Shown here one piece after another: positions 50,825 through 63,865 of a stretch of 64,000 nucleotides of DNA (the stretch's first letter is position 1; each line of letters starts with the position of its first letter). The position numbers and the translations under genes were made by a program. Under the pieces are notes generated by a model. That model made no database searches. It saw only the letters and a list, made by a program, of their open reading frames with translations, and had not been told where the DNA came from. The stretch is from Paracentrotus lividus (taxonomy: Eukaryota; Echinodermata; Echinoidea; Camarodonta; Echinidae), in assembly GCA_940671915.1 (NCBI GenBank), contig CALNVZ010002100.1, positions 20,278,651 through 20,342,650 of the forward strand, given 5' to 3'.

Positions 50825-51890
50825 AAACCTGGTGTATAGTTTTGGTAACAAAAAAAGGAATTGGCACAAAACCGATCAAATATAGTCTCATGTTGTCCAC
50901 ATTGCACTAAAAGATATGTGTGAGAGATCTTGTGACATTGCTTTCATTATTTCCGATGAATTTCATTGAAAATTTTTGAATGAAGTGTAATGTAACTGCC
51001 GTTTAGACCTCTGCTGAGAGTTTCGCACGCCGGAGGTTACGGCATGAATAATGCGACGATCTGTGTGTAACACGCACGACAATAAATAGCATATGTAACC
51101 CCTTATTCTTTAAACCTGGTGTATAGTTTTCGAAACAAAAAAGGAATCGGCACAAAACCGATCAAATGTAGTCTCATGTTGTCCACATTGTACTCAAAGT
51201 TATGTGTGAGAGATCTTGTGACATTCCTTTCATGATTTCTGATGAATTTCAGTGAATAGTTTGTAAGAAACATAATAGCTATGTTCACACAGGACCATCG
51301 GGATTTTAGTCCTCGAGGATTATATCCTTAAGAATTTAAACCCCGACGGCTTGTTCTCGAGTTGCGTTCACACGGAGTGCTTATCCTCTGGGATAGTTAT
51401 CCTCGAGGATAAGTGAGAGGCTCGATGACCGGAAGTACAGTTGTATGTAGCGTGCGCTATTTATTTCCCTTTACTATTCGGCTATGTCCCTTGACTGAAC
51501 CGGAAGTTTAACCGTTACAAGAGGTCACTCTTATCCTCGAGAACAGTAACTCCAAGTTAAAATCGTATCCACACGGTCAAACGCGCGATCGGAGACCACC
51601 CACCTCTTGGAGTTTCGAGCCTTAACCCTAAGATCTGTCGAGAACATAAACCCCGACTTGTCCTCGAGAACATAAACACTGAGTTCGTTCACACGGGCCT
51701 TAACTCCAAGTTAACTCCAAGTTGTCCTCGAGAACTTAGTCCTCGAGGACAACTTGGAGTTAACTTGGAGTTAAGGCTTGCCGTGTGAACGATACTAGTG
51801 TAACCTCCGTTTTGGATCTCTGCTGGGAGGTTCGCACGCCGGAGGTTACGGCGTGAATGGTGCGTAACGATCTGTGTGTATCACCCACAC
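50825..51890 (+). repeat. 287-bp tandem pair with second unit split by insertion, copy 2
   Basis: Unit 1 (50,825-51,111) and unit 2 (51,112-51,282 plus 51,791-51,890) both begin AAACCTGGTGTATAGTTTT and both contain TCGCACGCCGGAGGTTACGG and CGATCTGTGTGTA. Unit 2 is interrupted at the equivalent internal position by the 508-bp palindromic element, so the tandem duplication predates the insertion. Confidence 0.7.
51283..51790. mobile_element. Palindromic TTCACACGG fold-back element
   Basis: The outer ends GTTCACACAGG (51,283) and CCGTGTGAAC (51,790) are inverted. Further GTTCACACGG words occur inside at about 51,365 and 51,688. A near-perfect palindrome spans 51,683-51,793; its core, 51,699-51,776, has 35-bp arms starting CCTTAACTCCAAGTTAACTC. 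CCTCGAGGA occurs repeatedly. There is no coding frame. It probably belongs to a fold-back or long-inverted-repeat MITE family. Confidence 0.7.
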
Positions 51891-54800
51891 AAGAGAATCC
51901 CCATTGGTTTTCCACGTGAACGCTGACTCAATGTTGAAACGAGTCGTGTCCCCTTCTTTCCACGTTTTATACTTATATTATGAAATAAAGACACTAAAAC
52001 AAGATTTCAAGTACTATAATTTGCTTTAATATAGTTATTGGATTCAATCTTTCATATTAATTATTATCTAAATATGAATCCAATTAATTTTTTCCTTCTC
52101 TCGAAACTATACACCAGCTTTAAAGTTCTCATGGATGATATTCACTCTTGCAATTGTTTTTTTTTTAATAAAAAAATTAGCCTGGGGTTGGGTGGCGAAG
52201 CCCCTCAAGAAATCTGCACCCTGTTCTCCGACCATTACACTATTTAGGCTATATGAGAAAATTTGATTAGTTATAACACTAGTATTTCTGTGACAGCTCT
52301 AGACAGAATACTGATTCATTGCCATTTTTGTCTGATTATGTACTGCTTATATCATGTTTTTACACATTTCCTTGAATGTGTTACGGGTGCTAGGAGTGGA
52401 AAAAATCAATTTCAAGTAGAACAAACATTGAATAGATATCAATCAACCTCTGAAGAATAACTTGGAACCCCCTACCGGTAAAACTTAAACACCATCAGTT
52501 CCTTTATCAGGTCCCTTAGAAATCTAGGATAGAATCTAACCACATTAGAATTATAGAGACAGAATTGAAAGCTTCATGGAGAGTGACATTCGGCAGACAA
52601 AACTCTATGAAATACATTAGGAGTTAATCAATATCCACTTTAAATCAAGCTGCAACATCATCCGAACGTGGCTACTTCCCCACTTTCTATGCATGACCGT
52701 TGAAAAGGTTAGGCATAATGAGGATGAATGTATTGTCTATGTATGGGACTACACAAAACTTTTCAGGTAATTATAATAAAGTCCAAGATGCAGTGTTGTC
52801 TCAAATGTCACCCTAGACCCCCATTCCTCTTTCAATGAGGACCAAGACCAAGTCCAAACTAGACCAAAGCCAGGACCAATCCACACAGAATTTTGGTCTT
52901 CCATAAAAATAAAGAGAATAGACAGGAAACACAGGCTCTTCTGTAAAAGAGCAGCTCACAATAGGACAGATCCGTGGTAGATCTGTGCTAGGACCCGGAT
53001 AATAATAAAAGGTCAGATTAATCAATATACCTTAAAGATCTGTCAAAGTACAACGTTCCACTTCCCTGCTTATTATTGCAAAATATAGATTTAACAGTAT
53101 ATAATTGTATCACACATGGTGATATATGGTGATCTATATATGGCTATGATATAGCTGGGGTAGGAAAGATGGGGTTGAGAATTCCCAGTTAACAAATCTT
53201 TAATGTCAATAGGTTTTTTTTTATAATTAATGTCACTGATAATATAAAGTTATGAATATGATAAGATAAAAGGAAGAAGGAAGAAAATTTTTGGTCATGA
53301 TCATTTTGATGATCATATACCTATTACTATATGTTACATCAATTTTCAGTCTACAAAGTCATTTCATTTATAATAACAATTTAATTGACTCTAATTACGT
53401 ATCGGAATTATATAAGTGTATATAAACAAATATTGTGAACATGATTTCTGAAGAGCATGGAGGAAGGAAATTTGGAAAATAGCAGCCAAATATCCTTGTA
53501 TCATAATGATCAAAGTAAGGACCGTGGCACAGATGAATAATTCTATAGTGACAATCTAAATTAATGTCACTCGCTATCTTTACTAATTATCCATCCACAT
53601 CCGATGACATCACAGGTTGAAATACCCTATCCCTTCGCGTGCATGCTGCGGATCAACGCTTCAAGGGCTTGATGAGAAACAATATTACAAACCCACATTT
53701 TTTTTTTATACCAACTAAAATTCCACACTATTGATTTTGATGTATTTAAGCTTGCATGCACCTGTGAACCAGGCAGTGGTTGGAACAATGGATGGTAGGA
53801 TGATAAGGTATTTCATTGTAGGAACTTGAACGATGACAATAAGGAGTTGAATAGATAGAAAATGGAGGTTGACAGATAGGGTGGGAAAATTGTCAAAATT
53901 TCAAGTGTTTCATTAAGGACAAAGACCCATGATTTGACAAGGTTGGATGATTATGTTGATACAGTAAAGGACGAGGAAAGGAGGATATGTTGACGGGTAA
54001 ATAACCATTAGTACAGAAAGAATTCAAAACTAATATCATAGGTTAGTTTGCGGCTTAGAGAAATGGGGCATGTAAAAACCTGTAATGAATGCAAAAGGTG
54101 CAAGTGATGATTATGTCAATTGTTAAAAGATTTACCATTTTTATATTTAATTTCATTGATAGTTTTTTGTTTATTAAATAGTTCTGTTGAATCAGTTTGC
54201 ACTAGTTTTACATTATCATCATAGTAAAACATAAATAAATTATTTGAGATCACATGCTTCAATAGTACAACTTTAATATTGATCTATCCAAAGAGAAATC
54301 AGTAAAGCCCTTTGATCTATAAATGCAAGGCATGAATGTTGATAAAAATGGAAAACAGTAGACCTATATATCAGAAAGTAGAGCACAAAGTTGTTCATTT
54401 TTATCTTAAATTCTTTGTTATGTAACATGAGTAAGCACACATGCAGACGGATAATGTCCTTTTATTTGGGGACTTTGCTTCAGCAGAAAATAGCGCATTA
54501 TAGGATTGCATGTATTTATTATGATTGCATGTAGGTCTACATACATCATGTATATGGCTAGGAGGCCAATATCTTTCATTTGTAAGGTAAGGAAGAAAGA
54601 AACATTGTCCATTCATGAATACCCTGTCTGGTCATAAATGATGTCATTATGTCTGGCAAAAGACAAGCATACTACCTACCACAGAAAAGCATTAAAGGGG
54701 AGGTCAACCAAAAATCCCTAAATCTCAGTGGCTTCTCCATAATAATTGTTTTTTGATTTGGTAATTTAACAAGAGAAATGATTATATTATTGTACAAAGA

Positions 54801-57800
54801 CAGATTTAAACATTTGACTTGCTATACTAGTTTACTGTTCATGACCATTTTGCTAAGTTTTTTTCTTCCTATTGGACCATGTTAGATGGTCATACCTAGT
54901 ATACTATATTACCCATGCTGGGCATTACTAGATACTGGTATAGTTTTGTTCATTTGATGTAGATCACAGTATTTGTTCTCAGTAAAAAAACACTTTAAAG
55001 CGTATTTCTAAAACTAGACTATTTGCAGCGTAACAGACTGATGCACTCAATGCACAAGGAGACCAATTCAATATTGAAGGAGTCCAGGATAACTCTTTAT
55101 TATTCTTCTCTCAATTTAGAACAGAAAATCAGTCTTGCTCTACTGAGACCGCTCTTCCATTTACAACATCAATGGTCCAAATAAAAATAGTAGGGCTTCT
55201 TTTGTTATGCATTTTCTTTGTATTCTTACATCCATTCTAACTGTGCAATGAAGAGCATTTCATTTGTGGGGCTACCCTGCAAGTCAAAATATCTCAGTCA
55301 TCATTTACTACAAGAAAATTCTCCTTTGAGTACAAGGGAAAATCTAAACTGTAGTTGTGAAGACTACCTTACTTGAAGTTAAATTATCTCTTTCAGAAAC
55401 ATTGCGTTTTACATACAATTTATATCAAACATTATACTTTTTTGCCCTTTATAGGAGGGAGAGGGAGTATCCAGACTTGAGGGGCAGATTGCTCTCGATC
55501 AGCCCCTACTGCATTCTACCATTCTGTCATCATACCATGATACATGGTCTTGCACTGTCTAGTTTCTGTTTAGACCAGATTGCCAGGGTACAGAAGGAGA
55601 TCAGTTGTCTCAAGTTATGTCACCTTGTCGACCTTGCAGATGTTGCCAACTGTCTCTATCATTTATGACAGTGATTTACAAAAGCGTATTCATGATAACT
55701 CTGGAAGACATCCACCACAGTACAACAGATGTTGAGAACTATAAGCCATTCTATCTTCCTATGTGGAATACTCTGTTTAAAGGGAAGTAATCACTGATTT
55801 TGCCCATTTTTTAAAATTCAATTCTAGTATACATTTATGATAGATTGGAGAGGTTAAATGAATAGGGAGTATACAAAGAACCAAACACTGAACCAAGTAT
55901 AAGTTTATTTCCTATGTATGGGGGCTAACATTATCCTTTACTCCATTCTCCCATATATATCAATAAAACAGATATCTCTCTTTCTTTCTTTCTTTTTTTT
56001 TTTTTGGGGGGGGGGAGCCCGAGTATATAGGCCCCAAAAGCTTCCAAAACAAGACACTGCTCTTTATATGAATTGCTACTTTTAGCTATAATAATAGTAG
56101 CCATTTGTGGCCACTATTACGGCTCCCTAGTGTAAAAAGTAAAAGAATAAAAATATATTTTTGAAGGGACTGCTGATTTTTATGCCAACAACACAATCTA
56201 ATCTTTGAACTGCACTCCCTTCCATGATATTATATTCATTGTGGCCAGTTGGTCCTATGATATGTTTCCCTGGTGCAAATACTAGTAGTAAAGATCATAT
56301 TATATGTATTGGTCAAGGATCTTCCTAGGGATAATCTCATGTTTTATACAAGCCAGTCTCTAACAGCATTGGATGCATTCATTGTCAATGAATAGTAAGG
56401 TGGAATGGCCTCAAAGAATTTAAATATGAATGGATGATTTATGGAGTTGTCTTATATTAATGTATAATTCAAATTGCTAATTTTCACCAGTTTTTATGAC
56501 TTTAGAGGCCTCAGATGCTCCAAGATTACAGAGACCTAAAGGGATTAGTAATTTTGGTAATCAAAGTACATTGTTCAGAACTCCTCTGAATCTAACAAAG
56601 AAATGAAGGGGAAAGATTGAGAGAACACTTATGTCCGCTAGTCAATTGAATATATATAGTCCCTGTAATCACGAGTGGTATATGCAGCCTAGTAGTAAAG
56701 GCATTAGCATTTTATAATTCTTTGCAATATTTCCATAGGACAACAGTCAGGAGGAGCCTTGATTTAAAGGTGCTGGTTACACATTACGCTAACAATCCTG
56801 CCACAAGACTTTGCACAAAATTCTTGTCTTAAGATATCTGAAAATTGGAATGATGCAACAAACGCTTCAGCCCATTAACCCAAAATATTATATATCCCAG
56901 ATATAATACTCTCAGTCAGAGCCAAATTTTATACATATACTTTTACACTTCAAAGAGCTATTAATTAAGGCAAAACAGCTCTCAACATACCCTACATGTA
57001 TTCTAAAATATATAAATATTCTATTTCTAATCTTACAAAAGCAGTATTTTATTTCAAAACAACTTGAGGTCCTTGAGATGATTTGTGATATCATACCTTG
57101 TTTTTATGGGAAGACAACACTGCTTGACTGTAGTGAGGTAATCACACTGATCCCTGAGAAAATAATGAGCAGATTAAAAATAGATAGATATTACCATCAA
57201 TGATCCTTATTACTTCACATCCATGATTTCCTATCTCACATAAAAACAAAACCTTGTGAATCCTACAATGCAAATATAAATATTGTTTCCTTGTGTCAGG
57301 CGACAAAATCCAGGTACTAATAAACTAAAATCTGTGTCAAGTTTCATACTTTTTACACTTTCTGAGGAAGATATCCATGAGAATTTTAGAAGGATATACT
57401 CATTCATGATAGTGTAATTAAACACTTGTCTTGTTATTTCAGGATAGTTCAGACTAACCAGCATGGAGTTTGTTAAGAGATCCATTCAGATTTAAAGCTG
57501 TGCAATCAATGACTGTGGAAAAAGAATGACAGACTATTCACCACCAAAAAAAATATTGGATCTTCTGAATAATTCTGAAAAAGCGTCAAAAGGGCGACTC
57601 TGTGAAAATATGAAATTAATCCGTGTTTTGTCATGCTCAAGCTACCACAAGTTCAACCAAAGTTCTTTCATGAACGGCTTTTACACAGACGTAAAGCTTA
57701 CTACTCAACCTCCTTCCGACAGAATAAAAACAGGGCTCGGTTTCACCATGGTTTCACTGTATCGGCATAGAGCTCCCCATCTGTAGACGTTGGTTGTGGT

Positions 57801-60204
57801 TAATAAGGGTCTATTCATGGCAGTTTCCCCATTTTCTGCATGACATGCTAAACAACAATGGCCCCATGAGCTCCGACATACTGCTAATTAGAAACAGCAA
57901 TGATGAAGTCGGAATCCTTTTGAAAATGTAGGAGATATTCTGCACTGTTCCGAGACATATAAGCATAAACTGAGAGGAATATGTTTAATATGATCTAAAA
58001 TAGACATTCACTCCACAAGCTAACAATGCCTAAACATACTATGGGTTTTCTATCTAACTTATGAATGATAATTGTGAAATCACTCAAGAGAAAAATGGAG
58101 AATAGGATGTAAGAGAGAAGAAAAGATGATTGTTATGAGATTGAGATCAAGTGATGAAAAAGTACAAATATAGGTCAAACACGGAAGGAACAGGAACTAT
58201 CTTTCAATACAGCTGATTGAAAAAGAATTATCAAATATTTTTATCTATTTTTTTTTGCAATTTTTCGTAGTATTCTATTTTTGGTATACTTTCATACAGA
58301 TTCTTCAGAGGACAGGTACAAAAACATTTTTCTTGTAGACAGAACGGAATCAAGTCAAATATTCATGACAGGGCTTTTTGAAATATATATGCCCCAATAG
58401 GCCTATGCTCATGATAATTACAAAAAGGTCTCGAACCTATATCCTACATTTTTATGAGCCATTATTTTTAATTTGGAATCTTTTTCAGAGTATTGGAGAA
58501 GAAGTTAAGACTCAGAGAATAGACAGAGATTTGCACGTCTACTGAAGATGACATTTGGCAAAGTTAAAAAAGGGCTAATAACGACCAGTTAAATGCGTTT
58601 ATGAAGTAGGCTGGGGTAATATACTTTATCTTATTTAGATATTCTCCCGAATGTGGGCGTAGACTTTGGAAAAAACAAGGATATGAATATGCTTATGCTT
58701 GCAAGTGACATTTGGAAAGGGTAAAAAGGAGAGTAAGAACTGGAATATTGGATAAAAAATGTCATGAAGTACGATGGGGATTTATACCACAATGATGAAA
58801 AAAAAAAAAAAAAAATCAAGCATTTCATGAGGATATCATCTCCTCTGTTTTTAAGGTATATTCTTCAGAATATCACAGAACATGAACAAACTCACAAGAT
58901 TAAATCTGGATTTGAGTTAAAAAAGGAAAAGAGAAGAAAAGAAAAACACAGCGCCACATAAAATGGGTTGCGGAATATACACAGCATCTATCCATCACCA
59001 ATCGACTTTTGGGAATGCCAGTTATTTCAGCCATGGCTGACCCCTATATTTAATACCTTGCACCCGATCACCAAATGGTACCCCAGACCGGACCATTAGC
59101 TGGCTATATCCACTGACAAACACCCATGTATATTTTACAAGGATCTGCGTCACTTAAATCAACAGCATTGGCGATGGTGAGCCTTCTTTCTATTTTTTCG
59201 TTACTGCCATGGACGGCTAACTGGATCCATTACTGCATAGGGGTGTAGGTCAACTGTCCGCGAGGAAGGAGAAAGTTTCAACATAAAAAGCAAAAGGCAA
59301 TAGAGCAAAGTTATCATTAGGATGTCACTCTAGGTTATCAAAATGTTAATGTATCTAACAAGTCCAGGGTACCCCTTGTAAATGGCTACTGCTGTCATTA
59401 ACTAATGACTGATCAAAGATAATGAACTATTAATGATCTATGAGGACAGTCAAGTTTATTTTATGTTCAACAGTATCAACTTTCTGTCACAGCATGGCGC
59501 TCCTAGGTCACAGCTTATCTTCATGCCACAACATTGCAATCTAAATGTTACATATGAATACATAAACATAATAGATTAATATCTACCAAAAGCCAGAACG
59601 TCCAAGCATAAACATCTTTTTGGCTATTTATACAGGCTGATAGTTGATACACTACACTTCAATTTTCTATGCAATCAGACAGTTCTTTCATATGTTAGTC
59701 AATCATTTCAGTCAATGTACAAATGGGGAAAAGTTTGTTCCAATCAATGCAATTCAGTGTACTAAAATCTTTCAGACAAGATTTTAAGAGTAACAGGACT
59801 AGAATGACTACAAGTGATGACAGACTATTCTAAACATAAATAGGGGTTACATTCAGTCATTCCCCTTTCTACAGAATATCCTTTTGTTATGAAAACAGTA
59901 ATTTAGGTCTTTCTCCTTGGACTGAATAGAGGACAATTTTAGTACTCTGGAGCTTTTAGGTCTGGCAATTCCAACAAACAACACAAGGCCAATCCCAATA
60001 ATGGCAGTGTATAAATGCTGTAAGCTCTATGTGAAATACGAAAAAGTTGTTGTTGGTGTTTTACTATGACTATTTGTTACATGTATTATCAAAAGAAACT
60101 AAAGAGAGGGACAAACAAATCTAGAAAAATAGAGCTAGATTTTTCTATGATGTTATGTCAAAAGAATTTGCCAAAGCAGATCAGACACCACAAATATACA
60201 GGAA

Positions 60205-60375
60205 CCTGTAAAACTAGAGGTGTTGAGGTCTATGGGATAAGTCCTGGACTACTGATCAAAGGCTACGTGGTTTGAATCCTCGCAATGTCATTAACATCCT
60301 TTAGCAAGGCATTTATGTATATTTGCCACATCTTACCAAGTGAGGTAAATGAGTACCAGTAGGAAGAAATGATTT
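60205..60375 (+). mobile_element. tRNA-derived SINE fragment
   Basis: GGTTTGAATCC at about 60,269-60,279 matches the RNA polymerase III B box of tRNA genes, preceded by a degraded A-box region near 60,215. The following body, TTAGCAAGGCATTTA..TTTGCCAC and AAGTGAGGTAAATGAGTACC, is a word order common in SINE families of marine invertebrates. Copy 1 of the large duplication carries the same SINE up to 44,709, where it is cut in mid-element. Confidence 0.65.
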
Positions 60376-63070
60376 AAATGCTTAATTAAGTGCTATTTTA
60401 GAGCTAAAAAAGCTACCTCTTACCTGCAATAGAAAATTAGTTTGTCATTATCTTGCTTCTCAAACTGTTTACTTCAAAAATACCCCACAATTTCATAAAA
60501 AGTGGAAAGTAACATGAAAAAACCCAACCAAATCTTTAGATAACCTACTTTTTGCCCAATTCAAAACTTGAAACCCCAGGCATGGAGGAATAACATACAT
60601 GTGTAAGGAATACAGACCCACTCGATCCTATTCAAACTACCCCACCCAATCCTCTAAAGCAGAGGCTCTCATTCCTTCTCTATTGGTAATCGTTAACCTA
60701 AATGGAAAGCCACAGCTCAGATTCACAGAGCAAGCTCTAGTAAAGCCCTCTCCTCTTTTCTTCTTATACCCCAGTCACACACAGCCAAACCAACTGAGAA
60801 CTTGGCCATACTTTATGGTTAGTTGGTTGGTTGGGTTCTATCAGATATAAATATGTCTGGGACCAGCCTTTAACATCACCATCCAAAAGGCGTGACTGAG
60901 ATTCGAATCTGAGTTAGATCCATGTCAGTTTGTAAGCGAATGCAGGGATTTGGCAGTGAATGTTTGTTACCACTTGATCAACTCCTCTATCTCTGTTTAG
61001 ATTTGAGACTTAATGGCCCTAAAGCATTTAATCTATTAAGTTTGGATAATGCATCTCCAAAGGCTTTACACACCAGTCATCAGAAACAGGATTACTCGGA
61101 GACATTGTGTGCACATTCTCCACTCTATCTAGGGATTAGGTCTGTTATAAAGCCATAATGCTGATGAAATGACAATGTTTGCATCCTCCTAGAGAGCGAT
61201 AAACATATCTTGATGTCTTGAGGTCATATTTAATAGCAGGATTTGAATGACATCACATTAACCGATATTTAGGATACAATTAACAATGTCTCTTCAGAAT
61301 GACCAAGGAGGTAAAAGAACTTGGTGTGACTGCGGTACTCTACTCCCACTCTCTCTACTGAAGTAACTCCAAAAAATCCTCCAGATCTGAATGATGAGAT
61401 GGGGTCACAAACCTACTGATACCCTCAAGCCTTTGACATTACATTTTGATTCTTATGGTTGCATATTATGTAGGCCTATGACTATGTACTATGTAGTCAT
61501 CTATGTAGCTACATTTGTAGACGAACTCATATCGTGCAAATGACAAAATCCGACAGAACATGGAAGTTACAATGAAAATGAAATGAAACATAATGTTCAA
61601 ATGTTCACAGTGAATCAAAATTGACAAATTTTATTTGAACATTTTGCATCAGGCGTCCACATATTTTAGGCATTGGTCGAAGACAAAAACAAAATCTGCA
61701 TCACAACTGCAGATAAAATGTAACAAATTTCTTTTCGACTTGAATCAAGAGATTTATATTATCATATTGCAGCACAGAAACATTATAAAGAGACAGCAAA
61801 CAGAAAGTAAAAAACCTTAGAAAACTCACCACAAGATTTGGGGGAGGGGGGGGGTAAGAGGTTGAAGACTAGCTATCTGACATATGAGCCCCAGAACATT
61901 ACCAGGCCACAACACACATCAAATTATGATCTTACTCCCAGCTCCCTGGACAGAAAAAAACATCTTCCATTTGGAGTGTATCATATCTGTGTGTGTTCTT
62001 CACCTATGTAGTTTACATACCAAACAATATGACTCATGCAAAATATGAGCTGAACCAATACAAGAACGTAAACCATCTAGGGTGGAACAAAGAAACAACT
62101 GTATTCACTTCTCTCCTGCTATTACAGTCTCTCTATTACTACCAATTTATGCCCATTTATACAGCTTGCTGTCATTGGAGTTGATCTCTCTCTGTGGTGT
62201 GACTGCAAGAAGGACACATGCGCTTTTCAAAACATATACTGTGTTTACACACTGATTCGGCTCTCTTGTCGAAACCTCAGGAACCTGTGATCAGGTTTAT
62301 ACGCAACAAAAATGACGAGTTCAACACAACTTTCTGTTTATACACAGAAAACTTGCTGTGTCAATCTCGCCTACCGGATCAAGACCTACGTTCTGGAAAA
62401 AAGGAATGTAGAACTCGGGCTGCAGATCACACTGATCCTGTTTACATGACATAAAATTACTGCATCGACCCCCCCACCCCCCCCCCCCACACTGTAAAAG
62501 CTAATGTACATGACAATGGAAATATGGCCATTTCCAAGGGTGATTATTTTTTAACAAAAGTTACTTGTCACAACTATCTTGGTTGGTCATTGCTTGCAAG
62601 AAATTGATTCTAATCCTTTGATTTTAATGGGAGTTTCCAATTTCTCTTATTCCAATAGAGCCTTCATGGTAAGTTTGTTAACTGACAGCATTATCCTCTT
62701 ACAAATATATTAATTTCCCTTTTGTTTCTTGAAGCAGTATACAGAGATATAGAATGAGGAAAACATTACTTCCATCAAAATAAATGAATCAAGATTACAA
62801 CTAAAAACCACAAGCGTTCATCACGTTTCCAGAATCCTGCCGTCGGATTCAAGTTTCAACTTCAAATGTTTCATTGTGGTAATGACACTACTGTGAGAGG
62901 TAAATGTAGACAAAACAAGCGGTCACTTCCAAAATAAAACAAAACCATGTTCCAAGTAGGAATCAAATTTCCTATGTTTACGATATCAGCAACTCTTATT
63001 CCATACATTTATAGTCATAGATTAACTTGTGAATATAACATAAAATCATGCACTTCCAAAACATCTTAAG
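60376..63070. other. Noncoding stretch
   Basis: No exon is seen. It includes G-rich and C-rich homopolymers (61,842-61,856 and 62,468-62,490), a short inverted repeat near 60,790-60,835 (CCAACT / AGTTGG) and a block at 62,235-62,455 in which TGTTTACAC-like words recur, possibly an old MITE. Confidence 0.45.
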
Positions 63071-63470
63071 TGTGGCGGGCGGGGAACAAGGCCCGCACCA
63101 CAAGAGTGTTAGATACGTTGTGTCAAGATAGGGGGCCGTTATTCCCTTCTCAAAAACGGCCCTCATACTCCCACAATAAATAAGGAACCCACGACACTAG
63201 ACATGGCATAGACACTAAGGCAGACCCATGGACAAATTAGGCATCAAAAAGGTTCACAGTGAAAAAACAAACCCATTTGCGGGAGCAAGTTCTCGAGGTT
63301 CTCCGCTCGGACAGGAGCCGTAGAGAAGAGGAATTTGTTGGTATTTTTGGCTGAGTGCCCTCATACACGAGAGGGCGCCCCATTCCCACAAGGGGAGGGG
63401 AAGATAGGAGACCATAGAGCAAAAGTTTCGGGTTTAAAGTATGGTTGGTTGGCGATTCGAGGACGAATAG
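63071..63470. other. GC-shifted, hairpin-rich block
   Basis: The block opens with an inverted repeat (TGTGGCGGGC at 63,071 and GCCCGCACCACA ending at 63,102), then GGGCCGTT / AACGGCCC at 63,133-63,161 and ATTCG / CGAAT near 63,455-63,470. It is more GC-rich than its surroundings. The TGT...ACA style could mark a retrotransposon LTR start, but I found no second end or target duplication. Confidence 0.3.
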
Positions 63471-63865
63471 CAAGTAGGCTATATTCATTCTTTTGAAGTA
63501 AATAAAGGTAGGATATAAGAGCCTATGTAAATATTTCATATGCCCATTACTACCACATGTTGGAACTAGTTCCAAGATGTGATTTTAGCAGCAAAATCGA
63601 TATTCTTGTTGGCTTATCGCAAAGCACCACATGTGCCTGGCGTGCTGGTGTGTGTGTTTGTTGTGATTTTGTGCTGTGTGCATGTGATGAAGCTGCAGAG
63701 GGTTGAAGTTTTGCTAAGATTAAGAATCTGAGTGAATTAGACTCAGGTCTAGATTCTGACTTGTCATTGGTCCTTTTGAGTACTTGTAAAATAAATCATT
63801 TGGCTGCCTCTTTTTCAAAGGGCTTATTTCTTACTTTTTCTTAGTAATACTTGTTTGTTGGGATA

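Larger units (their letters stand above)
44710..60315 (+). repeat. 15.6-kb duplicated segment, copy 2
   Basis: This is the direct partner of 29,101-44,709, abutting it without a spacer. Copy 2 keeps a perfect 35-bp-arm palindrome at 51,699-51,776 that copy 1 has damaged, while copy 1 keeps a 139-codon frame at 43,257-43,676 that copy 2 breaks. Neither is therefore the clean parent. At its right edge the SINE continues unbroken into single-copy sequence. Confidence 0.95.

Noticed and set aside
60260..60290. tRNA gene suggested by the B-box-like GGTTTGAATCC
   Set aside because: No intact acceptor stem or anticodon arm; the surrounding body is SINE-like.
29101..60315. Biological tandem gene duplication
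   Set aside because: No gene is recognised in either copy and the indel-dominated differences favour an assembly cause.
62218..62454. 78-codon plus-strand frame
   Set aside because: Lies in a block of repeated TGTTTACAC-like words, better explained as a degraded MITE.
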